A stretch of DNA of 64,000 nucleotides from the NCBI GenBank assembly GCA_009760855.2, contig WPIO01000020.1:3173501-3237500 (forward strand), written 5' to 3'. A program made the position numbers and the translations under genes. Positions 1-10,599 of this stretch are shown here, piece after piece. The notes under the pieces were generated by a model that ran no database searches, had not been told where the DNA came from, and saw only the letters and a program-made list of their open reading frames with translations. Within the stretch, counting starts at the first letter, position 1. Every line of letters starts with the position of its first letter. The DNA is from Cristatella mucedo. Taxonomy: Eukaryota; Bryozoa; Phylactolaemata; Cristatellidae.

Positions 1-76
1 CAGCTGCATTTCGTGATCGGTTTCTTGAAGATTGTGACATTTGTCGCACGGGTACAGCTTGCCACAGCAAGGAAAC
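1..76 (-). CDS. CCCH/RWD/CHY gene, exon 8 (CHY zinc finger, partial)
   Basis: After a TTGCAG acceptor the frame reads FPCCGKLYPCDKCHNLQETD and continues to base 1 in phase 0. The CC, CxxCH and following H are CHY-finger ligands. They directly continue the TCSHFKKSYRWFR of exon 7 across a phase-2 intron of about 3 kb. The rest of the CHY domain lies outside the window. Confidence 0.85.
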
Positions 77-3000
77 CTGCAACACATGTTGCCCAACTAA
101 TTTCACAACCACTAGCACGCATAACAATGCTTTTCCTTGTGCTGTGTGGGAGGGAATCTTCAATTTGAAAAAAGGCAAAGCTGGTGCTAAAGGAACTGAA
201 CACTACTGCCCAGTTTGTACGACCAAACCCACTCTCAACCAGTTACTCTAGGCAGTTTCGACCCCCACCATAGCCTTACCCCCACCATAGCCTCCCGACC
301 TGTGTCAGAACATCCCCTGACCTGACCACATTTAAAAGGAACTTAAAAACACACCTATTTAGGACAGCATATAGTGGGTCCCTGTGATTCGTCCTTCATG
401 TGCTTATGTGTGCTGACACTGTGCATGCTGCCACTAACCACATTTGCATGCTGACCCTGTGCATGTCACCCTAACCATATTATTCATTGTGCTTGTTTTT
501 CAAGCATGATTTGACTTACCATTCAATTGCATTTCCCTTTGCAGCAAATGTAAAGCGCCTAGAAAGAGATTAGGTTCTCTGAGGGCGCTTTATCAAGTGT
601 ATTATTATTATTATTATTATTATTATTAGTGTCAAGGATCGACCAATCGTGAACGGCCAGCTGAGATGGTGACTGTAGTGGGCTAGTTTGGTAGAGCTGC
701 ATAGGCCGCATTGCATAGGTGATTTTATGCCTAAGACACTGCACTGGCCCTGTATATGAACTGTAAGTGTGCATGTGATTACATGTACACACAGAGACAC
801 ACGCACATGCACAAGCATGCAAAGGCACATACACACACAAACGCATGCACACCTCTGAGCCCAAAGGCTACTCTTTGCTATGCTACTTTGACACAGTGCC
901 CATAGTAATCGTGGTAGAAACCCAGACATATTTAAGCCCAGTCGAGAGTTCGACGGCCAGGGTATGATTGGCTCAGTGCGACCGAGCGAACGACCCTAGC
1001 TAGCCAACTGCTCATAAATAAGCCAGTCAAAACAAATGCACCGTGCACAAGACGAGTTCAGCAAGAGCACGCAGATCTCCCCCCCCCGACTTCCAGAGCG
1101 CATGCCCCAACACACCCCTAGTACGATAAGCAACGATCCATCGCTTAAACGAAACTGTTAATGGTCTCAAACGCAGTGAGCCTACTTCAACTCGGGTGCT
1201 CGTTGACTAAGCATCCGGCCATCCACTAACTCGGCCGAGCTACTAACTAAGGCGATTCACTTTGTCAGGATTTGACAGGAAGAACATGCAAGCATCAGGC
1301 AGCAAGAGGAACCGCTGCCTAGCGCCGAGTCGACGGCAGCGAGAACGCTTATCTGAGCACCACGGATAGCGGCCATCACCCCGCCATTTGCACAGTCACC
1401 TGCCACCCAACCATAACCCCGTCGACGATCGCAGCAGCAGCAGCTGGCGGAGCTTCAGTTGTATTTACTATGCGATTCTCTTGCTCGATGCGATTCTCTT
1501 GCTCGATTCGCGCCGGAATCCAGCAGCCTCGAACTTAGTGAGTATCGCTAGTCGGTCGGCAGCGAATGAATCAGGCACATGCACACACGCACGATGCAGT
1601 TGGTGAGGTCGCTGCCGACGTGTCGAGCATGCACCAACTATAGCGAGCGATCGGCAAGTGCTTGTCGCTGGCGATCTGCGAGCTCGCCATTGCATCCAAC
1701 GCTCTCAACGAGTTGGCGCTGCTGGAACAGCAGATGGAGGCTAGGCACCACCTGCATCAGCACGGCCATGCAGCGGCCATAAAAATAGAATTCATTTGTA
1801 TAGAGCCCTAAGCAAACTTAATCTCTAAGTTGGTGCTTCACATGTGCTTCAGGCCACGAGCCCACGACTTATGTCATCAAATAGATTCAATTCCAAGGCC
1901 AATAAAGGCCAGCACCTTAAGTCCTGGGCCAAATCAGAGTGGCATATAATAATAATAATTATAATAATGACAATGCATTTGTATAGCACCCCAGAGAACT
2001 TTATCTCTTTCTAGGCACTTTGCATATGCTGCCAAGGAAGCATAGTCAAATGGTTAGTGGTAGCATGCTTGATGACAAATTTCTAGTTTAAAATAAGTTA
2101 CTCCTTGTAATAGGTCAAGTAACATATCAGATCGAGCTCAGTATCTCAACAAAATGCAGATCATGCTGCAAAGGAAGCATGACCACATGGTTAGTGGTAA
2201 AACGACTGGCGTAAGCACCCATAACAGTCATCAGTAATATGTGGCAACTGCGTGGCTCATGAAAGAAAAGCCTAGCGGCAGAGTTATTGCACCAGCTGTA
2301 AGCACCTGATTGCACATGCTGGTAGACCAACAAACAGTGAATTACATATGTCGAAATGGGATGTCACACATACATGGATCAATTTGGATGTAGTATTCTT
2401 GCCTCAGAAGACCCGAATTTTGAAATGTTATGTAGCTGAACATAGGCAGACTTGACTCTGGAACTGATGTGGTCGTCTAGTGAAGGGTCACTTTGGCACA
2501 ATACATCTACATTTCAAGCAGATGCTACAGGAGATATGCTGGCAGAGCCAATTTTGAGCGTAAGCTTTCAAATTTCCAAGTCACACTTGGTTTGCCCACA
2601 GCTAGTAAGTTAGTTTTATCAGCGTTCAATTTGTGAAAGTTTGCTGCCAGCCAAGTGCGAATGTCAGCAATACATGCAGCAAGGAAGTAGAGAGAGAGAG
2701 AATTTTACGTGCTGAAGGGCTGGGATGGATCAAGACATGGCGCTCGTGAGCTTGACACTCAGGCAAGCGGCGCTCACGCAAGGGACGCTCACGGCTCCGG
2801 ATAGCAGCTCGCTCTTGTGCCGGCTGCGACTTTTCTCACGCGAGGGGAGCTCTTAAGCGAGAGAAAGAGCCTGTGGGAAGCACTTAAGGAGTTGCTGCAT
2901 GTTGCAACTACTGCGAGGGACCTGCGGTCAACTCGACCGAGCAGCTGTCACATTCGTGCTGTGGTGCTCAGCTGAGCGCCTGTGGGCAAGGTCGAAACCA

Positions 3001-6000
3001 GGACTCTCCATGCAGGCCTGCAGCAAGACATATAACGAGAGGCAGAAGCACCCTTACGCATCCCCTGCCGCTCTGCATCGGTGGTTGGAGGGATCGGGCC
3101 AGACGTACCTGAACCAGCGGTAGCTCTTCTTGAAATGGCTACACGTTCCTTCGTCCGGCAGAGGCTCTCCTTCACGAATCGCCGGGTCACGTACTTTTCT
3201 GCGAACGACCCTCCTGACGACCTCGATGTTCTCCTTGTCTTTAAAGCAAAACAGAAGTGCCAACGAGTATAAATTGACGGTCGGTTAATAATAACAATAA
3301 GAATAATAACACATTTGATAAAGCACCATCAGGGAACTCAATCTCTTTCTAGGCGCTTTACAATTGCTGCAAAGGAAGCACGATCTAATGGTTAGTGGTA
3401 GCATGCTCAATAAACAACAAGAATAACATGGTTAGGGGTGCCGTGCACAGGGTCAGCATGCAAGTGTGGTTAGTGGCAGAATGAAACAGTTTCAGCATGC
3501 ATTAGCGCATAAAGGACGAATCGCAGGGACCCACTAAATGCTGTCATAAATAGATGCCTTTTTAGTTTCTTTTTAAATGTGGTCAAGTCAGGAGATGTCA
3601 TGACCCAAGTCGGGAGTGAGTTCAAGGCTTTGGGAGCATACGAACCAAAGGCATGGTCTCAAAATAAGTTTGTATAAGGTATAGGTAAACCCTAAGATTC
3701 CGAAAAGTGGGTGGAACGATGCTTAGCCTGGTGGGGGAGAAGATATGATAGGTAGGCTGGAGCTAAAGAATGAGGTGACCTGAAGGTGATAAAGAAAACC
3801 TTGAAGTCAATGCTTTGCTTGACTGATAGCCAGTGCAGGCGTGATGTGATGCGTGATGTGGCAACGGCGCTGCTCATGACAGACAAGCCTAGCTGCAGAG
3901 TTTTGCACCAGCTGTAAGCATCTGATTGCACAGGCCGGTAGACCAACATGCAGTGAGTTACAAAAGTCAAGACGGGATATCACAAATACATGGACCAGCT
4001 TAGATGCGGTGTCCCTGTCTAAACAAGCCAGAGTTTTAGCAACATCGTGTAGCTGAAAGTAGGCAGACTTGACTGTGGAGCTGATGTGGTCGTCTAATGA
4101 AAAGGTCACTTTGGAACAAGACACCTAGACTTCGTGCAGATTTAACAGATTTCCTGGCAGAGCCGATTTTGAGAGTTAGCCTTTCCAATTTCTGAATCAC
4201 ACTTGGTTTGCTCATAAATAGTAAGTTGGTTTTTACCAGAATTGAAGTTAAGAAAATTTGCTGCCATCCATGTGCAGATGTCATCAATGCATGTAGCAAG
4301 GGAGTTGAGAGAATTCGAGGTGCTCGAAGGCTGGGTGGGATCAAAGCAAAGGTTCAACTGAGTGTCATCCGAATAGAAGTGAAAGCTGAGATTGTGCTTG
4401 GCAATCACATCGGCAAGAGGGAGAGTATAAACCATGAAGGGAACCGGACCTAGAATGGAGCCCAGATGTACTCCATATTTCAGAGGTTCCTCGGATGATC
4501 TTTGTCCATTCACATCAATACTCTGGGGTCTCCCACTAAGATAAGACCTGAAGCAATGCAGAGCAGTGCCAGTGATGCCCAGGCGAGATGAGAGGCACTG
4601 AAGAGGGACTTAGGTGATCGATAGTATCAAAAGCTGCCGCAAGATCAAGCAAAACAAGCAGAGGTTGAGAGCTACAGCTGGGCTGTAGATCGCAAGGGGA
4701 GGGGGGACACTGAGTGCCGCTCAGCCGCAGGCTGCTACCGTGAGCCACAGCTCGAGCTACGCACGGGTACACGGAGCTGTACACAGCACATCCGGGCACC
4801 AGACACAGTGCTCCCAGACCAAGGCCGCGGGCCCGCCTACCAATGCGCGGATCCGCCGGTTGGTGCACGACGAAGGCGCACTTCTCTGCAGCTATCTCCA
4901 TCTTGTGATGACAGTGCAGGCACCACTGCCTGTTGATCTGACCCGGCTGGAGGCCCTGTGACAGTAATTAATAAAAGAACAGGAACACATTAGCTCGGTG
5001 TGAAGATTTAAATGAATGAGGCAGCAGCAGCCACTGCTGACGCAAGTGTCGTCGTGCATCTATACCTGCAGCTTGCTCTCCTTGCTGCAGTTGAGGCAGC
5101 CGGCGACGAGCGCGCAGTCCATGAGCGCCACGTCGAACGGCGTGCAGCCGGCGAGCCGCAGGTAGCCGAGCGCTGACGAGAAGGCGTGCACCAGCGACGG
5201 TGCGTAAGCAACCGTCTGCTGCTCGTGACAGCGCGAGCACTCGGCGGCGCTCGCCGCGCCGGCCGTTACCGCCAGCGACTCGCGGTGGCGGCAGCGGCCG
5301 CACGAGACGACCAGCGCCAGCCTGCTGCACTGCAGCGTGGCGGCGGCGCCGAGCAGCTGCAAGCCGCGCAGGCGCACCTCGGTGCCGTGCGGCACCGAGG
5401 CGCCGGCGAGGCCCGAGCCCGAGCCGGGTGGCGTCGCTTCGTGCAAAGGCATGTCTCTGTCGGCATGCGGCGGCGGTAACGCCGAGTCCGGCGAGCCACC
5501 GGTGGCTGCTGATGCGGCAGCTGGGGACGGAGGGACGCCGTGGTTTTCACAGCAAACAGCAGCACCTCCAACAGTCTCGCTTTGGCTGCTTTGCTTCCAA
5601 GGCAGATGCGCTCCGTCGACCGGTGCTGCCACGGCTGCCGGCTCGATCTTCTCTCCGCCGGCTGCTGCCGCCGCCCTCACCGGGCTCCCAGCATTGTTCG
5701 CATTAGCACCAGGAAGTTCGAAGTAGGGCACAAACACGAGACCGGCCGCCTTGGCTAGCATCTCTTTTTGGTACTGAAACGAAGGTAATAAAGCATAGGC
5801 TCAGCGCAGTGAGCAAGGGCACGCCACAGCTGAGCGAAATCCTCCTGCCCCCCACAGGCTGATCGGTTTAGCCAATAGGTTCTCGGCGCTTTTGAAGAAG
5901 ACTGAGCTAGCCAATGCCGCGCACTGCCTTACCACTTTCAAGCTTCCGGTAAAAATGTCCTCCAATTGCTTGTCGAGCTTCTTGAGAAAGGTTCGGAACA

Positions 6001-7017
6001 GTAATGAATCGCCACCGCTGCCCGTGGCCTTAAAATGAGCATGCTCCGCAGACACGAGCTCTGCCATCTTTCGCTCCAGCTGCCTGTGTTGATACCAAGT
6101 GTCATGTGACCTTGGGTCGCGTACCGAGCAGCAGTGAAAGCCAGCGAACGCTCGCATTTCAACGACGGGCAGAAACTCGACGAAAGCTATTTAAAAATGA
6201 ATCATAACGCTCTGCGCCGACTTACTTGCACACAGTGTCAGGAATTCGCTCGTTCTGGCCTAGCTTGAGCGAAAAGGGCTCCGCGGGATATTGCTCCGGA
6301 AAGCTGACCACGAGGTTCAGTTGCCGAACATCGTATGGCTAAAGACATCGCGTGCGCCGGCTACTGTAGGAGCGAAGCAAGGGCGACTGCTGCCAGGCAG
6401 CAGCTGGGGCGACTGCCGTTCGCAGGCAATCTAGCAGCAAGAGCCTTACCCAGTCCGGATCGCTGGGAGAAAACGCGAAAGCCAACCACTCGGCATCCTC
6501 GGTATATTTTGGAAACCTCTTCTTGAACTGGGAGATCTCCAGTTCTCGCGTCCGGTTTACGGACGCGTCGCTGCCAGTCAGCGGCGAGCTCGGCGGCCGG
6601 TCGGACGCGCCGCTGCCCGCCAGGTCGGATGAGTGCGGCTTTCTCGGACGCGAGTGCGCGTAACTGCACCTAGAGGGGAAACGGTTTTCCGTGACGCTCC
6701 GCGGCGACGGCGGCGGCGGCTGTAGCGCGCAAGAGGACGAGCGACAAAGCAAGGTCGATTGCACGCACGAACCTCCCTCCGTAGCGGCACCAGCCGTGCA
6801 CGTAGTACCGACAAACTGGTCTCTCCGCACCTAAAGACCTGGGCTCGCCGCCAGAAGACGGATGAAGGAATTTACAGTTGGCGCCGTACGCACAGTGGCC
6901 CTTTTGGAAATTTCGACACGGCTGCGTCGGCGTCACCACCTGAGCCAATTCCCGCGACTCCGCTAATGACAGCTTCTCGACTTCGCTGGCGCTCTCGCTC
7001 GTGATGACGGATGACAT
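1..7017 (-). CDS. CCCH / RWD-like / CHY zinc-finger protein gene (5' eight exons, runs off left edge)
   Basis: Eight exons on the minus strand join in phase: 7017-6773, 6669-6450, 6338-6226, 6083-5933, 5773-5066, 4955-4841, 3238-3109 and 76-1 (1,758 nt, 586 codons, no stop). Every junction has GT and AG. In order the protein shows two C-x7-C-x5-C-x3-H fingers (C34/C42/C48/H52 and C69/C77/C83/H87), an RWD/UBC-like segment (about residues 122-215), an Ala/Pro/Gly-rich linker, a Cys-rich region with paired CxxC motifs, and a CHY-type zinc finger that begins at about residue 545 and continues past the edge. CCCH fingers usually bind RNA; RWD and CHY modules are common in ubiquitin-pathway proteins. 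A role in RNA-linked ubiquitination is inference. I do not recognise a named orthologue. The coding exons are much more GC-rich than the surrounding DNA. Confidence 0.82.
77..284. other. Intron 7 segment, unrecognised
   Basis: Intronic sequence between exon 8 and a family-1 L2 3' end. I see no repeat or coding signal in it. Confidence 0.4.
285..628 (+). mobile_element. L2-like LINE family 1, 3' end
   Basis: Carries the family-1 C-terminal coding remnant (RTSPDLTTFKRN-like), the 3' untranslated region, the stem-loop AAAGCGCC...GGCGCTTT and an (ATT)n tail at 601-628. It is 5'-truncated and lies in intron 7 of the CCCH/RWD/CHY gene, in the opposite orientation. Confidence 0.85.
629..1784. other. 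Intron 7 segment, no confident gene
   Basis: About 1.1 kb with no recognised repeat. 780-850 is CA-rich. A 20-bp block with the core GCGATTCTCTTGCTCGAT is repeated in tandem near 1470-1510. A plus-strand frame (1644-1811) is reported separately under findings. Confidence 0.4.
1785..1855 (-). repeat. Short family-1 L2 3'-end remnant
   Basis: Resembles the reverse complement of the family-1 tail (CATTTGTATAG...TTAATCTC). Very degraded, with no target duplication visible. Confidence 0.45.
1947..2738 (-). mobile_element. L2-like LINE family 1, decayed copy
   Basis: Begins with an (ATA/ATT) tail at 1947-1970 and the inverted 3' end, then runs through RT C-terminal sequence (SGAYSWC...ARLFFHEP and similar) in several frames with stops. 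It lies in intron 7, same strand as the host gene. Confidence 0.8.
3109..3238 (-). CDS. CCCH/RWD/CHY gene, exon 7
   Basis: Reads DKENIEVVRRVVRRKVRDPA then IREGEPLPDEGTCSHFKKSY and RWFR, ending at a strong donor AG|GTACGT in phase 2. The GTC.H..SYRW pattern is the opening of a CHY zinc finger. The phase-1 start fits the exon 6 donor (split Asp codon). Confidence 0.85.
3284..4688 (-). mobile_element. L2-like LINE family 1, degraded, in intron 6
   Basis: Tail at 3284-3310, then reverse-transcriptase coding sequence spread over several frames: AFDTIDH (motif A) at the 5' end, YSDDTQL (motif C, Ala replaced by Ser) and a long C-terminal part. Frameshifts and stops make it dead. It fills the intron between exons 6 and 7, on the same strand. 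Confidence 0.9.
4841..4955 (-). CDS. CCCH/RWD/CHY gene, exon 6
   Basis: Acceptor GTCACAG then GLQPGQINRQWCLHCHHKME, ending ADPRI plus one base at donor TTG|GTAGGC. It supplies the CxxC that pairs with the CLNC motif at the end of exon 5. The frame stays open a little past the donor and into L2 sequence, so the donor is chosen by phase match to exon 7. Confidence 0.8.
5066..5773 (-). CDS. CCCH/RWD/CHY gene, exon 5 (linker plus Cys-rich region)
   Basis: 236 codons, phase 0 at both ends (acceptor TTTCAG, donor CAG|GTATAG). It starts YQKEMLAKAAGLVFVPYFEL. A low-complexity Ala/Gly/Pro linker of about 100 residues follows, then a folded-looking segment with CGRC, CSRC, HSFS-like hydrophobic core and CLNC pairs. 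The CxxC spacing suggests zinc binding. GC content is very high; most plus-strand frames here are shadows. Confidence 0.88.
5933..6083 (-). CDS. CCCH/RWD/CHY gene, exon 4
   Basis: Reads QLERKMAELVSAEHAHFKAT and ends FTGSLKV at donor GTG|GTAAGG, phase 0. It is predicted helical and would form the C-terminal helices of the RWD-like unit plus a linker. Confidence 0.85.
6226..6338 (-). CDS. CCCH/RWD/CHY gene, exon 3 (RWD/UBC-like core)
   Basis: Reads PYDVRQLNLVVSFPEQYPAE then PFSLKLGQNERIPDTVC, ending in phase 2 at AA|GTAAGT. The beta-strand followed by YPxxPF is the hallmark of RWD/UBC-like folds; no catalytic Cys context of a true E2 is seen. Confidence 0.87.
6450..6669 (-). CDS. CCCH/RWD/CHY gene, exon 2
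   Basis: The first codons complete the second CCCH finger (CSYAH). A Ser/Pro/Arg-rich linker follows, then ELEISQFKKRFPKYTEDAEW and FSPSDPDW, the start of the RWD-like domain. Donor TGG|GTAAGG, phase 0. Confidence 0.85.
6773..7017 (-). CDS. CCCH/RWD/CHY gene, exon 1 (start codon, CCCH fingers)
   Basis: The ATG at 7017-7015 gives MSSVITSESASEVEKLSLAE. The first finger CRNFQKGHCAYGANCKFLH is complete and the second, CRYYVHGWCRYGG, is split by a phase-2 intron (donor GAG|GTTCGT). The upstream in-frame codon is GTG, so this ATG is the first usable start. Confidence 0.85.
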
Positions 7018-7150
7018 GTTCACGCACTCTCCAATAGTATTTTTGTGAATGCTTAACTGCCGCTCGCCGCATATAAACAGATGCGCGGCACAAGTTGCAC
7101 CACGGACAGCAATTGAGGGTCAAGGTTACTGCTACGCCCACTGGACAGCT
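7018..7150 (-). promoter_or_regulatory. Probable 5' UTR / promoter region of the CCCH/RWD/CHY gene
   Basis: GC-richer sequence directly upstream of the start codon. No transcription start is determinable; assigned by position only. Confidence 0.3.
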
Positions 7151-7573
7151 ACGACCGCCGCGCGCTAATAAGTCAGATCGTGACTGAAATTAATTATTCA
7201 CGGCTCTTGAATTACAATGGCATGGAAACGACAGTGCTTTAATCCACACCCGAGGCCGCATAAAAGCCAATGCCATGAGATAAGCAGTCAGGTGGGACTA
7301 CGAACTCGGTATTGGCATTTGAGCTCAGTGCCACGGAGCCATCGGTGCACATAATTGCCGCTGTTGAACATCTGTAACCACCTCATCTGCTGTCAAGCAT
7401 GATAGTCTATGTATGTATAAGGACCTGTCATCAGAAGATATGAGCGCGCTCTCGTCGTCGCTGCCGCATCCCTTCTACTGTCGGTATACCGGCGTGCAGT
7501 GTTGCAGCACCCACAAGTCGCTAGCCACTGTACACAGTTCAGGCACCGCCAGCATTCGTCACGCGCCGACTGA

Positions 7574-8066
7574 GACTATGCAATGTAATGTATCTCCTTC
7601 AGTAACTCCACAAAGTCATAAAGACCATGTGCGTGTTACGCAGGAGAGTTTTGTATAGCGAACTCACAGCCTAAGCAGCTTTCGGTACGCATTAGGTAGC
7701 CAACAGACTTCGTCTCACGCAACAAAGAGAAAGTGGGAAGCATAGCAGAGTTAGGAGAGCAGTTGAGGTAGTGAGTAGCATAGAAGTAGCAGTTCAGGAC
7801 CGCTGAAAAAGATGTGCCATAGTCGGCAGTTGGAGAGTAGATGTCGTTGCGTAAGAATTGTGGAAGCGAGTTCCACAGTCTAGGACCTGCAGAGCTAAAG
7901 CTTCTGTCGCCAACTGTCTTTAAGCGGAGGAATGGGACAGCTAATTTATTGTCCACACAGGACCTGAGGGCGCGAACAGGCTGAAACTGATGCAGCAGTT
8001 CAGCTAGGTACGAAGGAGCCAAGCCGTGGCGGGCCTTTTCGGTCAGCGTAAGAACTTTGCTCTATA
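7574..8066 (-). mobile_element. L2-like LINE family 2, 3' end
   Basis: Inverted family-2 terminus (TGTAATGTATCTCC, then the stem-loop), preceded by a C-terminal RT frame containing AGPRLWNSLPQFLRNDIYSP and ending AIQNSPA. 5'-truncated; close to the copies at 36.5, 37.5 and 43.8 kb. Confidence 0.9.
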
Positions 8067-8095
8067 CTAGCAACGTCACGAGCGCTGTCTTTTTG

Positions 8096-8178
8096 TTATA
8101 GAACATGTAAAGAGCCTAGTAATAGATTTGAGCTCTCTGAGGGCGCTATCAAATGTATTATTATTCTTATTATTTCTG
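8096..8178 (+). repeat. Family-1 L2 3'-terminal remnant
   Basis: Only the stem-loop region (AAGAGCCTAG...GGGCGCTATC) and an imperfect ATT tail remain, abutting the inverted family-2 copy. Confidence 0.7.
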
Positions 8179-9232
8179 GCCGTACGTGGCAGCCGCACAC
8201 CACAATGTATAACCAAGCCTCATCGCTGGCACGTCGGCTAGGTTATCTTGTTCGATAGTAAATGGGTAACCGAAGTTTAAAGTCTTGAGCTCAGACTTAT
8301 TGGGTGCTTTCGTATAAGCAAAGCCTTTGTGAGGTCATTATGTCATTGTGACAGCAGTGAGATCCTACATTGTACCGCTTCCCGTGTGACGTGCAAATGT
8401 CACATGTAGGTTATTAATGATCTGATCAACCTGAAATTTGAGGCATCCGCTCCTTGGTATGCACTTTAAAGTTTTATGACGGCAAACTGAGTGAGTCTGG
8501 CTTTTTATTCATCATTTGTATGCTTTTACATCGTCAGTTATCTTCAAGAGTGTTTCTCAGCAGTTGTCTTTGGTACATGGTAGCTTATGGCCAGTTCCAA
8601 TATCATTGACATGAATTTTCATGTCTATGAGAACAACAAGAACATTTATTCGAGAATAGCACATATGCCAAATTGCCAAATTTGGCATATGTGCTGTTCT
8701 AGACTTGTGTATCGTCGACCTCGCGCCAAGCCAATTTTTGTTGTATATTTTAAGAAATTATAACTGCGGATGTCTTTGACTTTTCTTGAACTTAATATTG
8801 CAGATATATTTAGTCTGAAGCATGCAATAAATTTTTATAAATTTTTGTAAGAAAGGGGTAATGACAACACAAGTAGTGGTTTGGCATATTTTTACAGTGC
8901 ATAGTATTGAATTAGTGTATTTTACAAGAAAAGGCACGTTCCTTTAGTGACATTGAGTCATACAGGTTATCAGAAGATCAAAATGACAGCTGTGGTTGCA
9001 TCGACTGATTGCTTATGCTACCATTGATGTTTTCGCCAATTTGCATGCCGATCGTTCCATTGGTATTGTCGTGTGTTGATTGCAGCTTCTGCTATTGTAG
9101 TTAGCGAAGAGCCCTGACACTAATGTACATCTCTCACTTGTGGCCAATAGTTAAGCCATTGACGCAGCGCAGTGTCATGCCACTAATTCATGTTATATTT
9201 CGTGACGTCTGCTGGGAGGAATTGAGTTCTCA
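8179..9232. other. Intergenic stretch without recognised gene
   Basis: AT-rich; no coding frame stands out. Contains a near-perfect 20-bp inverted repeat at 8654-8699. Confidence 0.5.
8654..8699. repeat. 20-bp inverted repeat with 6-nt or shorter loop
   Basis: GAATAGCACATATGCCAAAT is followed, after TGCCAA, by its reverse complement with a single mismatch. It could form a stable hairpin. No coding context. Confidence 0.85.
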
Positions 9233-9322
9233 TATAAATGCAAAGCGCCTAGAAAGAGATTAAGTTCTCTGAGGGCGCTTTATCAAGTGCAATATTATAT
9301 TATATATATTATATTATATTAT
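9233..9322 (+). repeat. Family-1 L2 3'-terminal remnant with TA-rich tail
   Basis: AAATGCAAAGCGCCTAGAAA...GGCGCTTTATCAAGTG is nearly identical to the 20.2-kb copy, but the tail has become ATATT/ATAT repeats. Confidence 0.8.
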
Positions 9323-10599
9323 ATGTGCCTGGAGGGTAATAAAGGGAGAGTCTCATTCACCACTCACGTTCGCTCGCTGTGTCTCCGTGAGACTCCCGCA
9401 AGACCTGCCGCCGCCGGAGCCACTGTTATACAACAGTATTTGAGAAATATCAATAAATGTGCTTTGTGGGAGAAAAATCTCACACGGATGGGGGCTTAAC
9501 TCCAAACCCCACTGGACTCGACCCCTTCATGAAAGTCTGCTGACTCGGCTCTTCCTCCTAAAATGGGATGACGCCATATTTCTAGCCAGAGGGAATCCAC
9601 CAACATTGGGACCAATTTAGGAAGAAAGCCGACAATATAAACGCAGCTTGCAATAGTCATACGTAACGGGAAGATGGATTTTGCACGCATGGAGCGAGGA
9701 ACGCCACTGCTCGAGTCACGTGTGTTGTAGCTGCCGACTTGGTCCACCGACGTTAGCTTGGCCTTGCTCTCATCAAGGACATCAAGAAAGCTCGGAGTAC
9801 AAATTGATAGAGGGCTAAATTGAGCTCCGAAGGAAGCTGATGCTCAAGGTGCTGTCGCTCCGCATTATCAATGGAGAGGTCAATGCACGCGGCTCGAGGA
9901 GGGTGGAGCGGAATTAATTCTGAAGGACCTTTCTACCCTCTGATATGGCCGGAGTGACCCACACTAGTTTGGGTAGCAGCCAAACTCGTTCGGTGCGTAG
10001 ATCAGGTGTAGACAAGCTTTTCGGACTTCTAGGTTACTTTAAGGAGGTCAAGAAGGCGCACTAGGGCAGAGGAAGCAAGGTGCCAAAGAAAAAGATTTTT
10101 CATGCAAAAATACATTAAGGTCAATGGGAAACGTAATGTTGAGTTTTCTTAGAGAGATGCAATAATAGGTTCTAATAATGAGGAATTCAGCTACAGAAAG
10201 TTATTAAAGTGATTTTGAGTGAGCTGACAGCACAGCTTGTTCTTGCAAAACTTCATCCTGGAGAACAGCGGCTCGCACAAATAAGTGCTTCCAAAAATTG
10301 CGATCGCATGCTTGGCGCGGGCTCATAACATCGGAAACTGAGCATGTGGCGGCTGACGGTAGAAATTAATGAGAGTAGTGCAAACAGTAAACCTGGACAA
10401 GAGAACGTCCGAAGCCTGCAGCTCAATCAACTCCAATTGCATTTGGAGAGGGCATGGTCAAAGGAAAAGTTAAAAGGAAAGCTCACATTTTTTAACTTTG
10501 GTGAATAGGAACTCACATCAGTGAAGCGCGTAGAGAATTTATTCCAAAGGATTTCCAAAACACTGATGCATTCTTTCGTGTCAATGGGGCTGCAACACA
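9323..10599. other. Intergenic, unassigned
   Basis: 9340-9480 has a pyrimidine/GC-rich block followed by AATAAA, reminiscent of an LTR end but without support. The rest shows no homology I recognise; it may include the 3' part of the neighbouring hAT remnant. Confidence 0.3.

Noticed and set aside
2890-3060. CHY-domain exon close to exon 7
   Set aside because: No frame gives the CC or CxxCH ligands; the true continuation is at 76-1.
5186-5726. Plus-strand proteins of 97-168 residues in the GC-rich block
   Set aside because: Shadows of minus-strand exon 5, which has conserved motifs and splice sites.
9340-9500. Solo LTR
   Set aside because: Has an AATAAA and a GC-rich leader, but no TG..CA ends, partner LTR or target duplication could be found.
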